Assembly (NCBI GenBank): GCA_021463195.1
Contig: JAJTXZ010000017.1
Coordinates: 1 to 64,000 of the forward strand
Direction: 5' to 3'
DNA length: 64,000 nt
Origin: Anaerolineae bacterium
Lineage (GTDB): Bacteria > Chloroflexota > Anaerolineae > UBA4142 > SHND01
Part shown: positions 24,776 to 32,447 of the stretch, piece after piece
Layout: each line of letters starts with the position of its first letter
Position numbering within the stretch: the stretch's first letter is position 1
The notes under the pieces: model-generated
The model's database searches: none
What the model was told of the DNA's origin: nothing
What the model saw: the letters and a program-made list of their open reading frames with translations, nothing else
Program-made: the position numbers and the translations under genes

Positions 24776-25920
24776 AAATCGAGAGCGTCTATTTCGACGA
24801 GGAACATCATCTTTTTCGCGAGACCCTGCGCGCGTTTGTGGAAAAGGAATTGAAACCGCACGCGGACGAATGGGAACAAGCCGGGATGTTTCCCAACGAA
24901 CTTTTCCGCGCGTTCGGAAAATTGGGCTATCTCGGTTTGCGATTTCCGGTCGAGTACGGCGGACAAGGTCTCGACTATTGGTACACTGTGGTTCTGTGCG
25001 AGGAACTGGTGCGCTGCCAAAGTCTCGGCGTCGGCGTGGGCTTGCTCGTGCAAAGCGAAATGGCGACGTCGGTCATTAACAAATACGGAACGCCGGAACA
25101 AAAACGCGAATTTCTCGCGCCCGCGATTGCCGGAGAAAAAATCGCCGCGCTCGGCATCACCGAACCCGGACACGGCTCGAACGTGGCGAACCTTCGCACG
25201 ACCGCGCGTCGCGACGGCGACGATTGGGTCATCAATGGTTCCAAAACGTTCATCTCGAACGGCACGCGCGCGAACTTTATCACGCTGGCGGCGCGCACCG
25301 GCGGCGAAGGGGCGCGCGGCGTGAGCTTGATTCTCGTGCCGACCGACGCCAAAGGTTTCAGCGTGGGGCGCGCCTTGAAAAAAATGGGCACCCATTCTTC
25401 CGACATCGCGGAACTCTTTTTTCAAGACGTGCGCGTGCCCGTCAGCAATCTGGTCGGCGAACCAGGGCGCGGCTTTGCGTACGTGATGGAACTTTTTCAG
25501 GGCGAACGCTTGGTCCTGGCGTCATTCGCGAATGGCATCATGCAAGCGTTGTGGGAAGAAGCGCTCAACTATGGACGCGCGCGTGAGGTGTTCGGGCTGC
25601 CCATCGTGGGGCATCAAGCGTGGCGGCATCGGCTGGCGGATCTGCTGACGCAGATGGAAGCGGCGCGCCAGTTGACCTATTTCGCCTGTGACCGCTTGAA
25701 TCGCACCGCGTCCGCGCAAAAAGAAGTTTCGATGGCGAAACTGTACGCGTGCGAACTCGTCAAGCGCGTCGCGGAAACGGTTTTGCAACTGCACGGCGGT
25801 TACGGCTACATGGAAGAATATCCGGTCTGTCGCTTTTATCGCGACGTCGCGGCGTTCGGCATCGGCGCAGGCACGAGCGAGATTATGCGCGAAATTATTG
25901 CCAAAGAGGCGATTGGCTAA
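24772..25920 (+). CDS. Acyl-CoA dehydrogenase, LCAD/IVD-like
   Basis: A 382-residue flavin enzyme introducing the 2,3-double bond in an acyl-CoA. ALGITEPGHGSNV is the FAD-contact motif, WVINGSKTFISNG the middle domain, and GGYGYMEEYPVCRFYRD the C-terminal signature. The usual C-terminal catalytic glutamate (EGT) is absent (GAGTSEIM). A glutamate in helix G (LWEEALNYG, about residue 262) could take its place, as in long-chain and isovaleryl-CoA dehydrogenases. Length and domain order are normal. Translation is coupled to the thioesterase upstream. Electron-transfer flavoprotein genes are not in the window. Confidence 0.9.
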   Translation: MKIESVYFDEEHHLFRETLRAFVEKELKPHADEWEQAGMFPNELFRAFGKLGYLGLRFPVEYGGQGLDYWYTVVLCEELVRCQSLGVGVGLLVQSEMATSVINKYGTPEQKREFLAPAIAGEKIAALGITEPGHGSNVANLRTTARRDGDDWVINGSKTFISNGTRANFITLAARTGGEGARGVSLILVPTDAKGFSVGRALKKMGTHSSDIAELFFQDVRVPVSNLVGEPGRGFAYVMELFQGERLVLASFANGIMQALWEEALNYGRAREVFGLPIVGHQAWRHRLADLLTQMEAARQLTYFACDRLNRTASAQKEVSMAKLYACELVKRVAETVLQLHGGYGYMEEYPVCRFYRDVAAFGIGAGTSEIMREIIAKEAIG

Positions 25921-25999
25921 TAATCAGTAATCTCCGCTCGCAGATGAGCGGCGTGAACAATGGCCAGGTAACAACAAATGCTAGAGAGGCAATTGACAA
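25921..25999. other. Intergenic gap leading into a repeat-coded N-terminus
   Basis: Short gap after the acyl-CoA dehydrogenase gene with GAGAGGCAATTGACAA just before ATG 26000; the repeat proper (TCTACGATC, CCAATC units) begins inside the next reading frame at about 26009-26058. Confidence 0.5.
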
Positions 26000-26893
26000 A
26001 TGAGCGAATCTCCAGTCTCTGATCTACGATCTACGATCTCCAATCCCCAATCTCCAATCGGCGCGATTGACGCATGGGCATCGTGCATCACGCCAGAGGC
26101 GGCAAAACATTGGCCCCCCGAGTTCCGACACGTCTTTGACCGCTATCGCGCGCCGGCGGGGATTTTGGAGGGGATGAGCATCGAGACGATGCTGGCAGAG
26201 ATGGACGCGGCCGGCGTGGACATGGCGGTGTTGTCGGCGTTTGTTTATCAAGGCGTGCAAGTGACGAACGACATGGTGGCGGCGTGGGTGAAACAGTATC
26301 CCAAAAAATTCGTCGGCTGCGGCACGGTGGACCCGCGCGGCAAACCGATGCAAGTGTTGGACGAGATCAAGCGGATGGTGAACGAACTCGGGCTGATTGC
26401 TTTGCGGCTCGAACCTTACGCCTATGGCGACGGCGTGCGCGGGCTGCCGCCGACCGACCGCGCGTATTGGCCCATTTATGCCAAATGCTGCGAGTTGAAC
26501 ATCCCCGTCGCGCTGCAAGTGGGGCATACCGGTCCCCTGCTCCCTTCCGAAGCGGGTCGCCCGATTTATCTGGACGAAGTGGCGCTGGCATTTCCCGAAC
26601 TGAAAATCATCGGCGCGCATTTGGGGCAGCCGTGGCACGAAGAGATGATGATTCTCGCGTGGAAACATCCGAACGTCTATATTGACACATCGGCGCGTCC
26701 GGCGAAACGTTGGCCCGAATCGTTCGTGGAATTTACGCGCGGCTGGGGGCAGGACAAAGTATTGTGGGCGACGGACTATCCGCTCATCTCGTTTGAACGC
26801 TGTCTGGAGGATATAGATGAATTAGGTTTCGATCCCGCGGTAAAGCGCAAGCTGCTCCGCGACAACGCAATACAGGTGTTTGGAATCAAGTAA
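26000..26893 (+). CDS. Amidohydrolase family 2 (ACMSD-like TIM barrel)
   Basis: A 297-residue metal-dependent hydrolase or decarboxylase of the PF04909 type. ALQVGHTGPLLPSEAG and IIGAHLGQPWHEEMMILAWKHPNVYIDTS hold the conserved barrel histidines, and VLWATDYPLISFE has the late aspartate. Members decarboxylate or hydrolyse aromatic and cyclic acids. The natural family start would be near IDAWAS (residue 22). The preceding 20 residues (ESPVSDLRSTISNPQSPIG) come from a GATC/CCAATC repeat, so the N-terminus is repeat-derived. It lies between acyl-CoA dehydrogenase and acyl-CoA ligase genes. Confidence 0.85.
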   Translation: MSESPVSDLRSTISNPQSPIGAIDAWASCITPEAAKHWPPEFRHVFDRYRAPAGILEGMSIETMLAEMDAAGVDMAVLSAFVYQGVQVTNDMVAAWVKQYPKKFVGCGTVDPRGKPMQVLDEIKRMVNELGLIALRLEPYAYGDGVRGLPPTDRAYWPIYAKCCELNIPVALQVGHTGPLLPSEAGRPIYLDEVALAFPELKIIGAHLGQPWHEEMMILAWKHPNVYIDTSARPAKRWPESFVEFTRGWGQDKVLWATDYPLISFERCLEDIDELGFDPAVKRKLLRDNAIQVFGIK

Positions 26894-26914
26894 ATATCAA
26901 AAAGGAGGCGCATC

Positions 26915-28432
26915 ATGCAGACGAACATCGGCTTATTCCTAGCCAAGCGCGCGCGGCTGGAACCAAACAAACCCGGCTTGATTTTTGAGGAGCGCGAGCT
27001 CACGTATCAAGAATGGAACGATCGCGCGAACCGCGCCGCCAACGCGTTCGTGGGACTCGGCGTCAAGCCCGGCGACCGCGTGGGCTTGCTGATGATGAAC
27101 TCGCCCGAGTTCCTCGAATGTTTCTTTGGACTCGCTCGCATCGGCGCCATCGTCGTGCCGCTCAACTGGCGACTTGCGCCGCCCGAGCTTGCCTTTATCG
27201 TCAAAGATGCAGGCATGGGCACGCTCGCGTATGGACCCGAGTACGCGCAGACCGTTGCCGCTATCCGGAGCGACATTCCCGTTCGCGTCTATGTCGCCGT
27301 CGGCGGCGAGGCGCCTGCTGGCGACCACAGTTACCCCGCGCTGCTCGAAGCGGCATCCACTGACGAGCCGCCGACAGAAGGCGCGGGCGACGACCCGCTG
27401 GTCATCATGTTCACCGCCGGGACCACCGGCAGACCAAAGGGCGCGACGCTCACGCACAACAACTTGTTCTTTGATTCGTGCACCGTCTCGCACAGTCTCG
27501 ACTGGCGCACGGGCGACCGCGTGCTGGTCGCGCTGCCGCTCTTTCACATCGGCGCGCTGATTTATGTCGTGATTAATATTCATGTCGGCGCGACGACCGT
27601 GCTGATGAAAGCGTTCGACCCGGGCGGTTTTCTCAAGACCGTCCAAGAACACAAGGTCAATTCGTTCCTTGCCGTGCCGGCGATGCTCAACTTTATGCTC
27701 CAGGTGCCGACGTTCAAAGATTTCAACCTCTCATCAGTGCGCTGGGCGTTGTGCGGCACCGCGCCAGTGCCCGTGCCGTTGATTCAAGCGTGGGCGCAGC
27801 GCGGCATTGCGATTCAGCAAGTGTACGGCTTGACCGAATGTTCCGGCGGCGCGGCGGTGCTCGGACCGGAACGCGCGTTAGAGAAAGCGGGGTCAACCGG
27901 CTTGCCGATGTTTCACACCGATATTCGCGTCGTCAACGACCAGGGCGATGACGTTAGACACGGCATTGTCGGCGAAATCGTCATTCGCGGTCCGCACGTC
28001 ATGCGCGAATATTGGAATAATCCTGACGCGACCGCCGCAATGGTAAAGGATGGCTGGCTCTATACGGGCGACCTCGGACAGTACGACGAAGAAGGGTATC
28101 TTTATATCGTCGAGCGGAAAAAAGACATGATTATTTCCGGCGGCGAGAACATTTATCCGGCGGAGGTCGAGAATGTGTTAGTTTCCCTGCCGCAGATTGC
28201 CGAAGTCGCCGTCGTCGGCGCCCCTGACCCGGATTGGGGCGAGGTGGTATGCGCGGTCGCGCGACTCAAAGAAGGACAAGCGCTCACGCTCGACGAGGTG
28301 GTCGCGCACTGCACGGGCAAACTGGGAAAATATAAAATTCCAAAGAAACTCGTCGTAACCGACCAACCGCTGCCGCGCAATCCGACGGGCAAAGTGCTAA
28401 AGAGATTTTTGCGAGAAAAGATGGCGGGGTAA
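26915..28432 (+). CDS. Acyl-CoA synthetase (AMP-forming)
   Basis: A 505-residue adenylating enzyme that activates a carboxylic acid with ATP and CoA. The P-loop-like motif is FTAGTTGRPKGATLTHNN, the A5 motif QVYGLTECSGG, A7 YTGDLGQYDEEGYLYIVERK, A8 DMIISGGENIYPAEVE, and the C-terminal lysine is in NPTGKVLKRF. AAAAGGAGG precedes the ATG by 9 nt. The length matches medium/long-chain or cyclic-acid ligases; substrate is not determined. It is directly followed (0 nt) by a crotonase gene. Confidence 0.92.
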   Translation: MQTNIGLFLAKRARLEPNKPGLIFEERELTYQEWNDRANRAANAFVGLGVKPGDRVGLLMMNSPEFLECFFGLARIGAIVVPLNWRLAPPELAFIVKDAGMGTLAYGPEYAQTVAAIRSDIPVRVYVAVGGEAPAGDHSYPALLEAASTDEPPTEGAGDDPLVIMFTAGTTGRPKGATLTHNNLFFDSCTVSHSLDWRTGDRVLVALPLFHIGALIYVVINIHVGATTVLMKAFDPGGFLKTVQEHKVNSFLAVPAMLNFMLQVPTFKDFNLSSVRWALCGTAPVPVPLIQAWAQRGIAIQQVYGLTECSGGAAVLGPERALEKAGSTGLPMFHTDIRVVNDQGDDVRHGIVGEIVIRGPHVMREYWNNPDATAAMVKDGWLYTGDLGQYDEEGYLYIVERKKDMIISGGENIYPAEVENVLVSLPQIAEVAVVGAPDPDWGEVVCAVARLKEGQALTLDEVVAHCTGKLGKYKIPKKLVVTDQPLPRNPTGKVLKRFLREKMAG

Positions 28433-29224
28433 ATGGAATACAATACGCTGAAATTAGAAAGCGAGAGCGCAATCGCGCGCTTGACGTTGAATCGTCCGGA
28501 CCGCGCGAACGCGATGACGATGGAGATGGGGCGCGAACTGGCTCTGGCGATGGAGAAAATTCGCGCCGCGCCGCAGGTTCGGGCGCTGGTGGTGAGCGGC
28601 GCGGGGAAACATTTTTGCGCGGGCGCGGATATGGCGGAATTCGAACGGCTGCACGCGTCGCCGCGCGCAGAGGTCGAAGGCGCGGTGCGCGCGTTTCTGG
28701 AAGCGATTGGCGAAATGTATCGCTTGCCGATCCCGGTCATCGCGCGCATCAACGGCGACGCGTTCGGCGGCGGCGTGGGCTTGGCGTTGGCGTGCGACCT
28801 GCGCGTGATGGCGGCGAACGCGCGGATGGGCTTTGCCTTTGCGCGCGTTGGACTCACCGGCGCGGACGCGGGCGTGACCTACTTTTTGCCGCGCATTGTC
28901 GGACCGGCGCGGGCGATGGAAATTTTGTTAATGGGGACGGTGTTTGACGGCGAGACGGCGGCGCGAGAGGGTTTGGTCACGCGCGTTGCTGCGGCGGAAG
29001 AATTGGACAACGCCACCGACGAATTGGCGGCGAAACTGGCGGCGGGTCCGCCCATCGGCATCCGCTTTACCAAAGAGGGCGTGCTGGAAAGTTTAGCGCG
29101 CTCGCTCGCCGACGAATTTGATTTCGAGGCGCGGGCGCAAACGACGTGTATGATGAGCGCGGACCACAAAGAGGGCGTGCGCGCCTTTATGGAAAAACGC
29201 GCGCCAAAGTTCGAGGGCAAGTGA
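28433..29224 (+). CDS. Enoyl-CoA hydratase/isomerase family protein
   Basis: A 263-residue crotonase with oxyanion motifs HFCAGADMAEF and NGDAFGGGVGLALACDLR. The first hydratase glutamate is missing (FAFARVGLTGADAG), while the second site is kept (AMEILLMG), which suggests an isomerase or a specialised lyase rather than a standard hydratase. EGVRAFMEKRAPKFEGK is the normal C-terminus. It starts one base after the ligase stop and its own stop overlaps the GTG of the next thioesterase, so the three are tightly coupled. Confidence 0.9.
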   Translation: MEYNTLKLESESAIARLTLNRPDRANAMTMEMGRELALAMEKIRAAPQVRALVVSGAGKHFCAGADMAEFERLHASPRAEVEGAVRAFLEAIGEMYRLPIPVIARINGDAFGGGVGLALACDLRVMAANARMGFAFARVGLTGADAGVTYFLPRIVGPARAMEILLMGTVFDGETAAREGLVTRVAAAEELDNATDELAAKLAAGPPIGIRFTKEGVLESLARSLADEFDFEARAQTTCMMSADHKEGVRAFMEKRAPKFEGK

Positions 29225-29622
29225 GCGACTTTAAACCGCTCCACAAAAAGGTCCCCTTTCTCCAAGAGCTGGGGGTTCAAGTGGAAAGCGCGGCGGAAGG
29301 GCGCTGCCGTATCTCGGCGCCGGTCACGTCGCAAGTCATCAATCCCTATGGCGTGCTGCACGGCGGCGTCACCTTTACCCTCGCCGATACGGGAATGGGC
29401 ATCGCCGTCGAGACGCTGTTGGCGCCGGACGAACGCACGGCGACGGTCGAGTCTTCGATTCGCTACTTGCTGCCCGCCAAGAGCGGGCGCATCACCGCCG
29501 ACTGTCGCGTGATTCGGCGCAGCAATCGCTTTGCGGTCACCGAGGCGCAAATATTCGACGAGACGGGCCAAGTGCTGGCGGTGGCAGGCGGGTCGTTTTA
29601 CATCTCGCGGAGTAAAACCTAG
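29221..29622 (+). CDS. PaaI-type hotdog thioesterase
   Basis: A 133-residue hotdog thioesterase. NPYGVLHGGVTFTLADTGMG carries the HGG motif and the active-site aspartate region of PaaI-like enzymes, which hydrolyse dead-end aryl- and hydroxyaryl-CoA esters. The start is GTG at 29221, overlapping the crotonase stop (GTGA), which agrees with where the family begins. It may rescue CoA from stalled intermediates of this operon. Confidence 0.88.
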   Translation: MSDFKPLHKKVPFLQELGVQVESAAEGRCRISAPVTSQVINPYGVLHGGVTFTLADTGMGIAVETLLAPDERTATVESSIRYLLPAKSGRITADCRVIRRSNRFAVTEAQIFDETGQVLAVAGGSFYISRSKT

Positions 29623-29652
29623 GTCGGACAAGCCGAAACTAAAAGGCATATC

Positions 29653-29729
29653 GGACGCGGATTCACGCGGGTTTGCGCGGATAAGAAAAATCCGCGTCCA
29701 AAAATCTTTGCTTTTCGCGCAAAGATTTT
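29653..29729. repeat. Two hairpins (GGACGCGGATT and AAAATCTTTGC arms)
   Basis: GGACGCGGATT at 29653 is complementary to AATCCGCGTCC at 29689-29699. Next to it AAAATCTTTGC (29701-29711) pairs with GCAAAGATTTT (29719-29729). The unit fills the gap between the thioesterase and the second acyl-CoA dehydrogenase; it could act as an attenuator, but without a T-run after the second hairpin. Confidence 0.7.
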
Positions 29730-29744
29730 AGTGGAAAGGCACTA

Positions 29745-30878
29745 ATGGATTTTGCGCTGACTAGAGAACAAGAGGAATTTCGCCGCGCGGCGCGGGCGTT
29801 TGCGGAAAAAGAGTTCGCGCCGCTCGCCGCCGAACGCGACGAGACGAACGTGTATCCCGTCGAGTTGTTCAAGCGCATGGCGGCGGCGGGCTATCTCGGA
29901 ATCAAGTTTTCGTCAGAGTATGGCGGCGACGATGGCGGCAATCTGGACGCCGCCATTTTGTTCGAGGAACTCGCGACGGCATCGGCGGGGATTACGCTCG
30001 GCATGTACTGCCACGTGATTCTCGCGCTGACCGCGCTGGACCGCATCGGAAACGCGGAACAAAAGCGGCGCTATCTCGCGCCGGGGATTCGCGGCGCGAA
30101 AATTGGCGCGTTCGGCAGCGCCGAAGCGGGCGCGGGTTCCGACATCACCGCGATTGCGACGCGGGCGACGCGCGACGGCGACGATTACATTTTGAATGGG
30201 GCGAAACTTTTTTGCACCAACTCGCCGCTGGCGGATTTCATCGCGCTGTCCGCCGTCACGGATGCGGACAAGCGCGGCATCAGTTTGTTCATCGTCGAAC
30301 GCGGCGCGCCGGGCTTGCGCGTGAGCAAGCCCATCCGCACGCTGGGGATGCATCCGGCGCAAACGGCGGAAGTGGTATTGGATAACGTGCGCGTGCCGTC
30401 GGCGAACCGTTTGGGCGAAGAAAATCGCGGCGTGGCGAATATGTTGACGGCGTTCGCCGAGGGGCGCATCGTCGCCGCGGCGTTCGCCATCGGCATCGCG
30501 CGCGCGGCGTTCGATGCAGCGCGCCGATATGTCCTCGACCGCGTGCAGTTCGGGCAGCCGCTTGCGAAAAATCAAGTCATTCAACATCGGCTTGCGGACA
30601 TGGATACGGACATTCAAGCCGCGCGTTTGCTCACGCATCAAGCGGCGTGGCTGGCGGACAATGGGCGTCCTTTTGTCAAAGAGGCATCGCAAGCCAAAGT
30701 GTTCGCCACCGAGACGGCGGCGCGCATCGCCGCGCAAGCGATGCACTTGCAAGGCGCCTATGGCTATACGATGGAATCCACAGCGCAGAGATATTACCGC
30801 GATACGCACGTGCTAGAGATTGGCGAAGGCACGTCCGAAATTCTCCGCAATGTCATCGCCAAACAACTGGGACTGTAA
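29745..30878 (+). CDS. Acyl-CoA dehydrogenase
   Basis: A 377-residue acyl-CoA dehydrogenase of the short/medium-chain layout. GAFGSAEAGAGSDITAI is the FAD motif, YILNGAKLFCTNSPLAD the middle domain, and AYGYTMESTAQRYYRD the C-terminal signature, with the catalytic glutamate present in GEGTSEILR. In the other paralogue (24772-25920) that position is changed, so the two probably act on different acyl-CoA substrates. GGAAAGG precedes the ATG. The stop overlaps the TetR gene start (TAATG). Confidence 0.92.
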   Translation: MDFALTREQEEFRRAARAFAEKEFAPLAAERDETNVYPVELFKRMAAAGYLGIKFSSEYGGDDGGNLDAAILFEELATASAGITLGMYCHVILALTALDRIGNAEQKRRYLAPGIRGAKIGAFGSAEAGAGSDITAIATRATRDGDDYILNGAKLFCTNSPLADFIALSAVTDADKRGISLFIVERGAPGLRVSKPIRTLGMHPAQTAEVVLDNVRVPSANRLGEENRGVANMLTAFAEGRIVAAAFAIGIARAAFDAARRYVLDRVQFGQPLAKNQVIQHRLADMDTDIQAARLLTHQAAWLADNGRPFVKEASQAKVFATETAARIAAQAMHLQGAYGYTMESTAQRYYRDTHVLEIGEGTSEILRNVIAKQLGL

Positions 30879-31546
30879 TGTCAAACTCGAAACCCACCGC
30901 CGCGCGCCGCGAACGCGAACGTGACGCGCGGCGCCGCGTGATTCTCGACGCCGCGAAAGCGGTTTTTGACGAGCGCGGCTTTTTGAACGCCACGATGGAG
31001 GAAATCGCCGAGCGCAGCGAACTCGCCGTCGGCACACTGTATCGCTATTTTCAGAGCAAAGAAGAACTGTATGTTTCGTTGTTGTTCGAGGCGATGGAAA
31101 TGTTCCGTCAAGGCATCGAGGACGCGCGCGGCAGCGGCGAACCGCCGAACGAACAGCTGCGCGCGGTGTGGCGTTTTTTTTACGCCTTTTACCGCGAACA
31201 GCCCGAATATTATCGCGCGCTGATGTTCCTCCGCAACGAAGGTTTGCGCGATGTCATATCGGCGGAGGTGATCCAAGAAATCAATCAGCGGGCGGGCGAA
31301 AACTTTCGGCGCGTGGCGGAGATTGTGCAAAGTGGCGTGGACGCCGGATTGTATCGCGCCGACCTTGACGCGCGCGGCGTCGTGGATGTGTTGTGGTCGC
31401 TCTTGATGGGGTTGGCGCTGCTGATTGAAACGCGGCGCAATCTCGGCGCGCGCGCGGATACGTTGGAAATTCTGCATCGAGAAGCATTCGAGTGGCTAGA
31501 GTGTGGCTTGCAAAGTCGAGTCAACACGACACACCGCGCGAATTGA
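30878..31546 (+). CDS. TetR-family regulator at the end of the plus-strand operon
   Basis: A 222-residue TetR-type repressor. The N-terminal HTH (residues about 20-65) reads ATMEEIAERSELAVGTLYRYF, followed by the SKEELYVSLL helix; the C-terminal ligand domain is helical (FYREQPEYYRALMFLRNE). The start overlaps the acyl-CoA dehydrogenase stop (TAATG), so it is co-transcribed. A likely ligand is an acyl-CoA of the pathway and a likely operator the perfect inverted repeat at 18746-18784 (both inference, on context only). Confidence 0.9.
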   Translation: MSNSKPTAARRERERDARRRVILDAAKAVFDERGFLNATMEEIAERSELAVGTLYRYFQSKEELYVSLLFEAMEMFRQGIEDARGSGEPPNEQLRAVWRFFYAFYREQPEYYRALMFLRNEGLRDVISAEVIQEINQRAGENFRRVAEIVQSGVDAGLYRADLDARGVVDVLWSLLMGLALLIETRRNLGARADTLEILHREAFEWLECGLQSRVNTTHRAN

Positions 31547-31560
31547 ATGACTTGCAAAAA

Positions 31561-31589
31561 ACGCCGCGCGAAAATATTCCGCGCGGCGT
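31561..31589 (-). terminator. Rho-independent terminator for rph
   Basis: ACGCCGCGCG and its complement are separated by 9 nt and, on the minus strand, are followed by six T. It lies about 110 bases past the rph stop and between convergent genes. Confidence 0.7.
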
Positions 31590-31628
31590 GACAAACGCGA
31601 AATTTTCTTGAGCGAATTTCTAATTCGT

Positions 31629-31680
31629 TTGTGGGGCAAGACCTTTCGGGTTTCCGAAAATCCGAAAGGTCTACCCACAA
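31629..31680. repeat. Palindromic AGACCTTTCGG element, intergenic copy
   Basis: AGACCTTTCGG and CCGAAAGGTCT (31639-31649 / 31662-31672) are embedded in an outer stem TTGTGGG / CCCACAA. It is the sister of the in-gene copy at 18179-18212, differing at a few loop and arm-end bases. Confidence 0.85.
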
Positions 31681-31698
31681 ATCAAAGTGGAATCGGTT

Positions 31699-32406
31699 CT
31701 AATGGCGCAAAACGCTGGCTTGAATTTTCAATAATTCTTCGATGCCGCCTTTTGCCAAATCCAACAACCGATTCAGCTGCGCGCGCGAAAAAGTCGCGCC
31801 TTCGCCGGTCCCTTGCGCTTCGACGAAATTTCCCTCTGCTGTCATCACGACATTGAAATCCACTTGCGCGCGCGAATCTTCCGCGTAATTCAAATCGAGC
31901 AAGAGTTCGTCATCCACGATGCCGACGCTCACCGCGGCGACGGCGGTTTTTAGAACGCGCGGCGACGCTTCTTTTTTCTGAATCATCTTGTCGAGCGCGA
32001 TGCAAACCGCCACATACGCGCCTGTAATCGCGGCGGTGCGCGTGCCGCCGTCGGCTTGGAGGACATCGCAATCCACATTTAACGTGTGTTCGCCGATGAG
32101 ACGCAAATCCACCGCCGCGCGCAAACTGCGACCAATTAAACGCCGAATTTCTTGCGAACGCGCGCTCGGCGTTGTTTCGCGTTGTGAACGCGTGTGCGTT
32201 GCGCGGGGCAGCATCGCATATTCGGCGGTGAGCCAACCTTGATTTTTGCCCACCAGCCATTTTGGAACTTGGTTCTCGACCGAGACCGCGCACAGGACGC
32301 GCGTCTTGCCCATCTCAATCAAGACTGAACCTTCGGGATATTCGATATAACCGGGAGTGATTTTGACCGGGCGCAATTCGCCCGCCGCGCGATGATCAAG
32401 GCGCAC
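31699..32406 (-). CDS. rph: Ribonuclease PH
   Basis: A 235-residue phosphorolytic 3'-5' exoribonuclease that trims tRNA 3' ends. DHRAAGELRPVKITPGY at the N-terminus, GWLTAEYAMLPRATHTRSQRE, RLIGRSLRAAVDLRLIGE and the catalytic-core DCDVLQADGGTRTAAITGA are all characteristic, and the length is standard (about 235-240). It is a housekeeping gene lying between two catabolic blocks and transcribed toward a terminator at 31561-31589. The gene has its own start 40 bases downstream of livM's stop, so it could be read through from the importer operon, but no function links them. Confidence 0.95.
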   Translation of the reverse strand: MRLDHRAAGELRPVKITPGYIEYPEGSVLIEMGKTRVLCAVSVENQVPKWLVGKNQGWLTAEYAMLPRATHTRSQRETTPSARSQEIRRLIGRSLRAAVDLRLIGEHTLNVDCDVLQADGGTRTAAITGAYVAVCIALDKMIQKKEASPRVLKTAVAAVSVGIVDDELLLDLNYAEDSRAQVDFNVVMTAEGNFVEAQGTGEGATFSRAQLNRLLDLAKGGIEELLKIQASVLRH

Positions 32407-32447
32407 AAGTATTTCTCCAATGTGAATGTTCGATTACGGGTTGGCGA

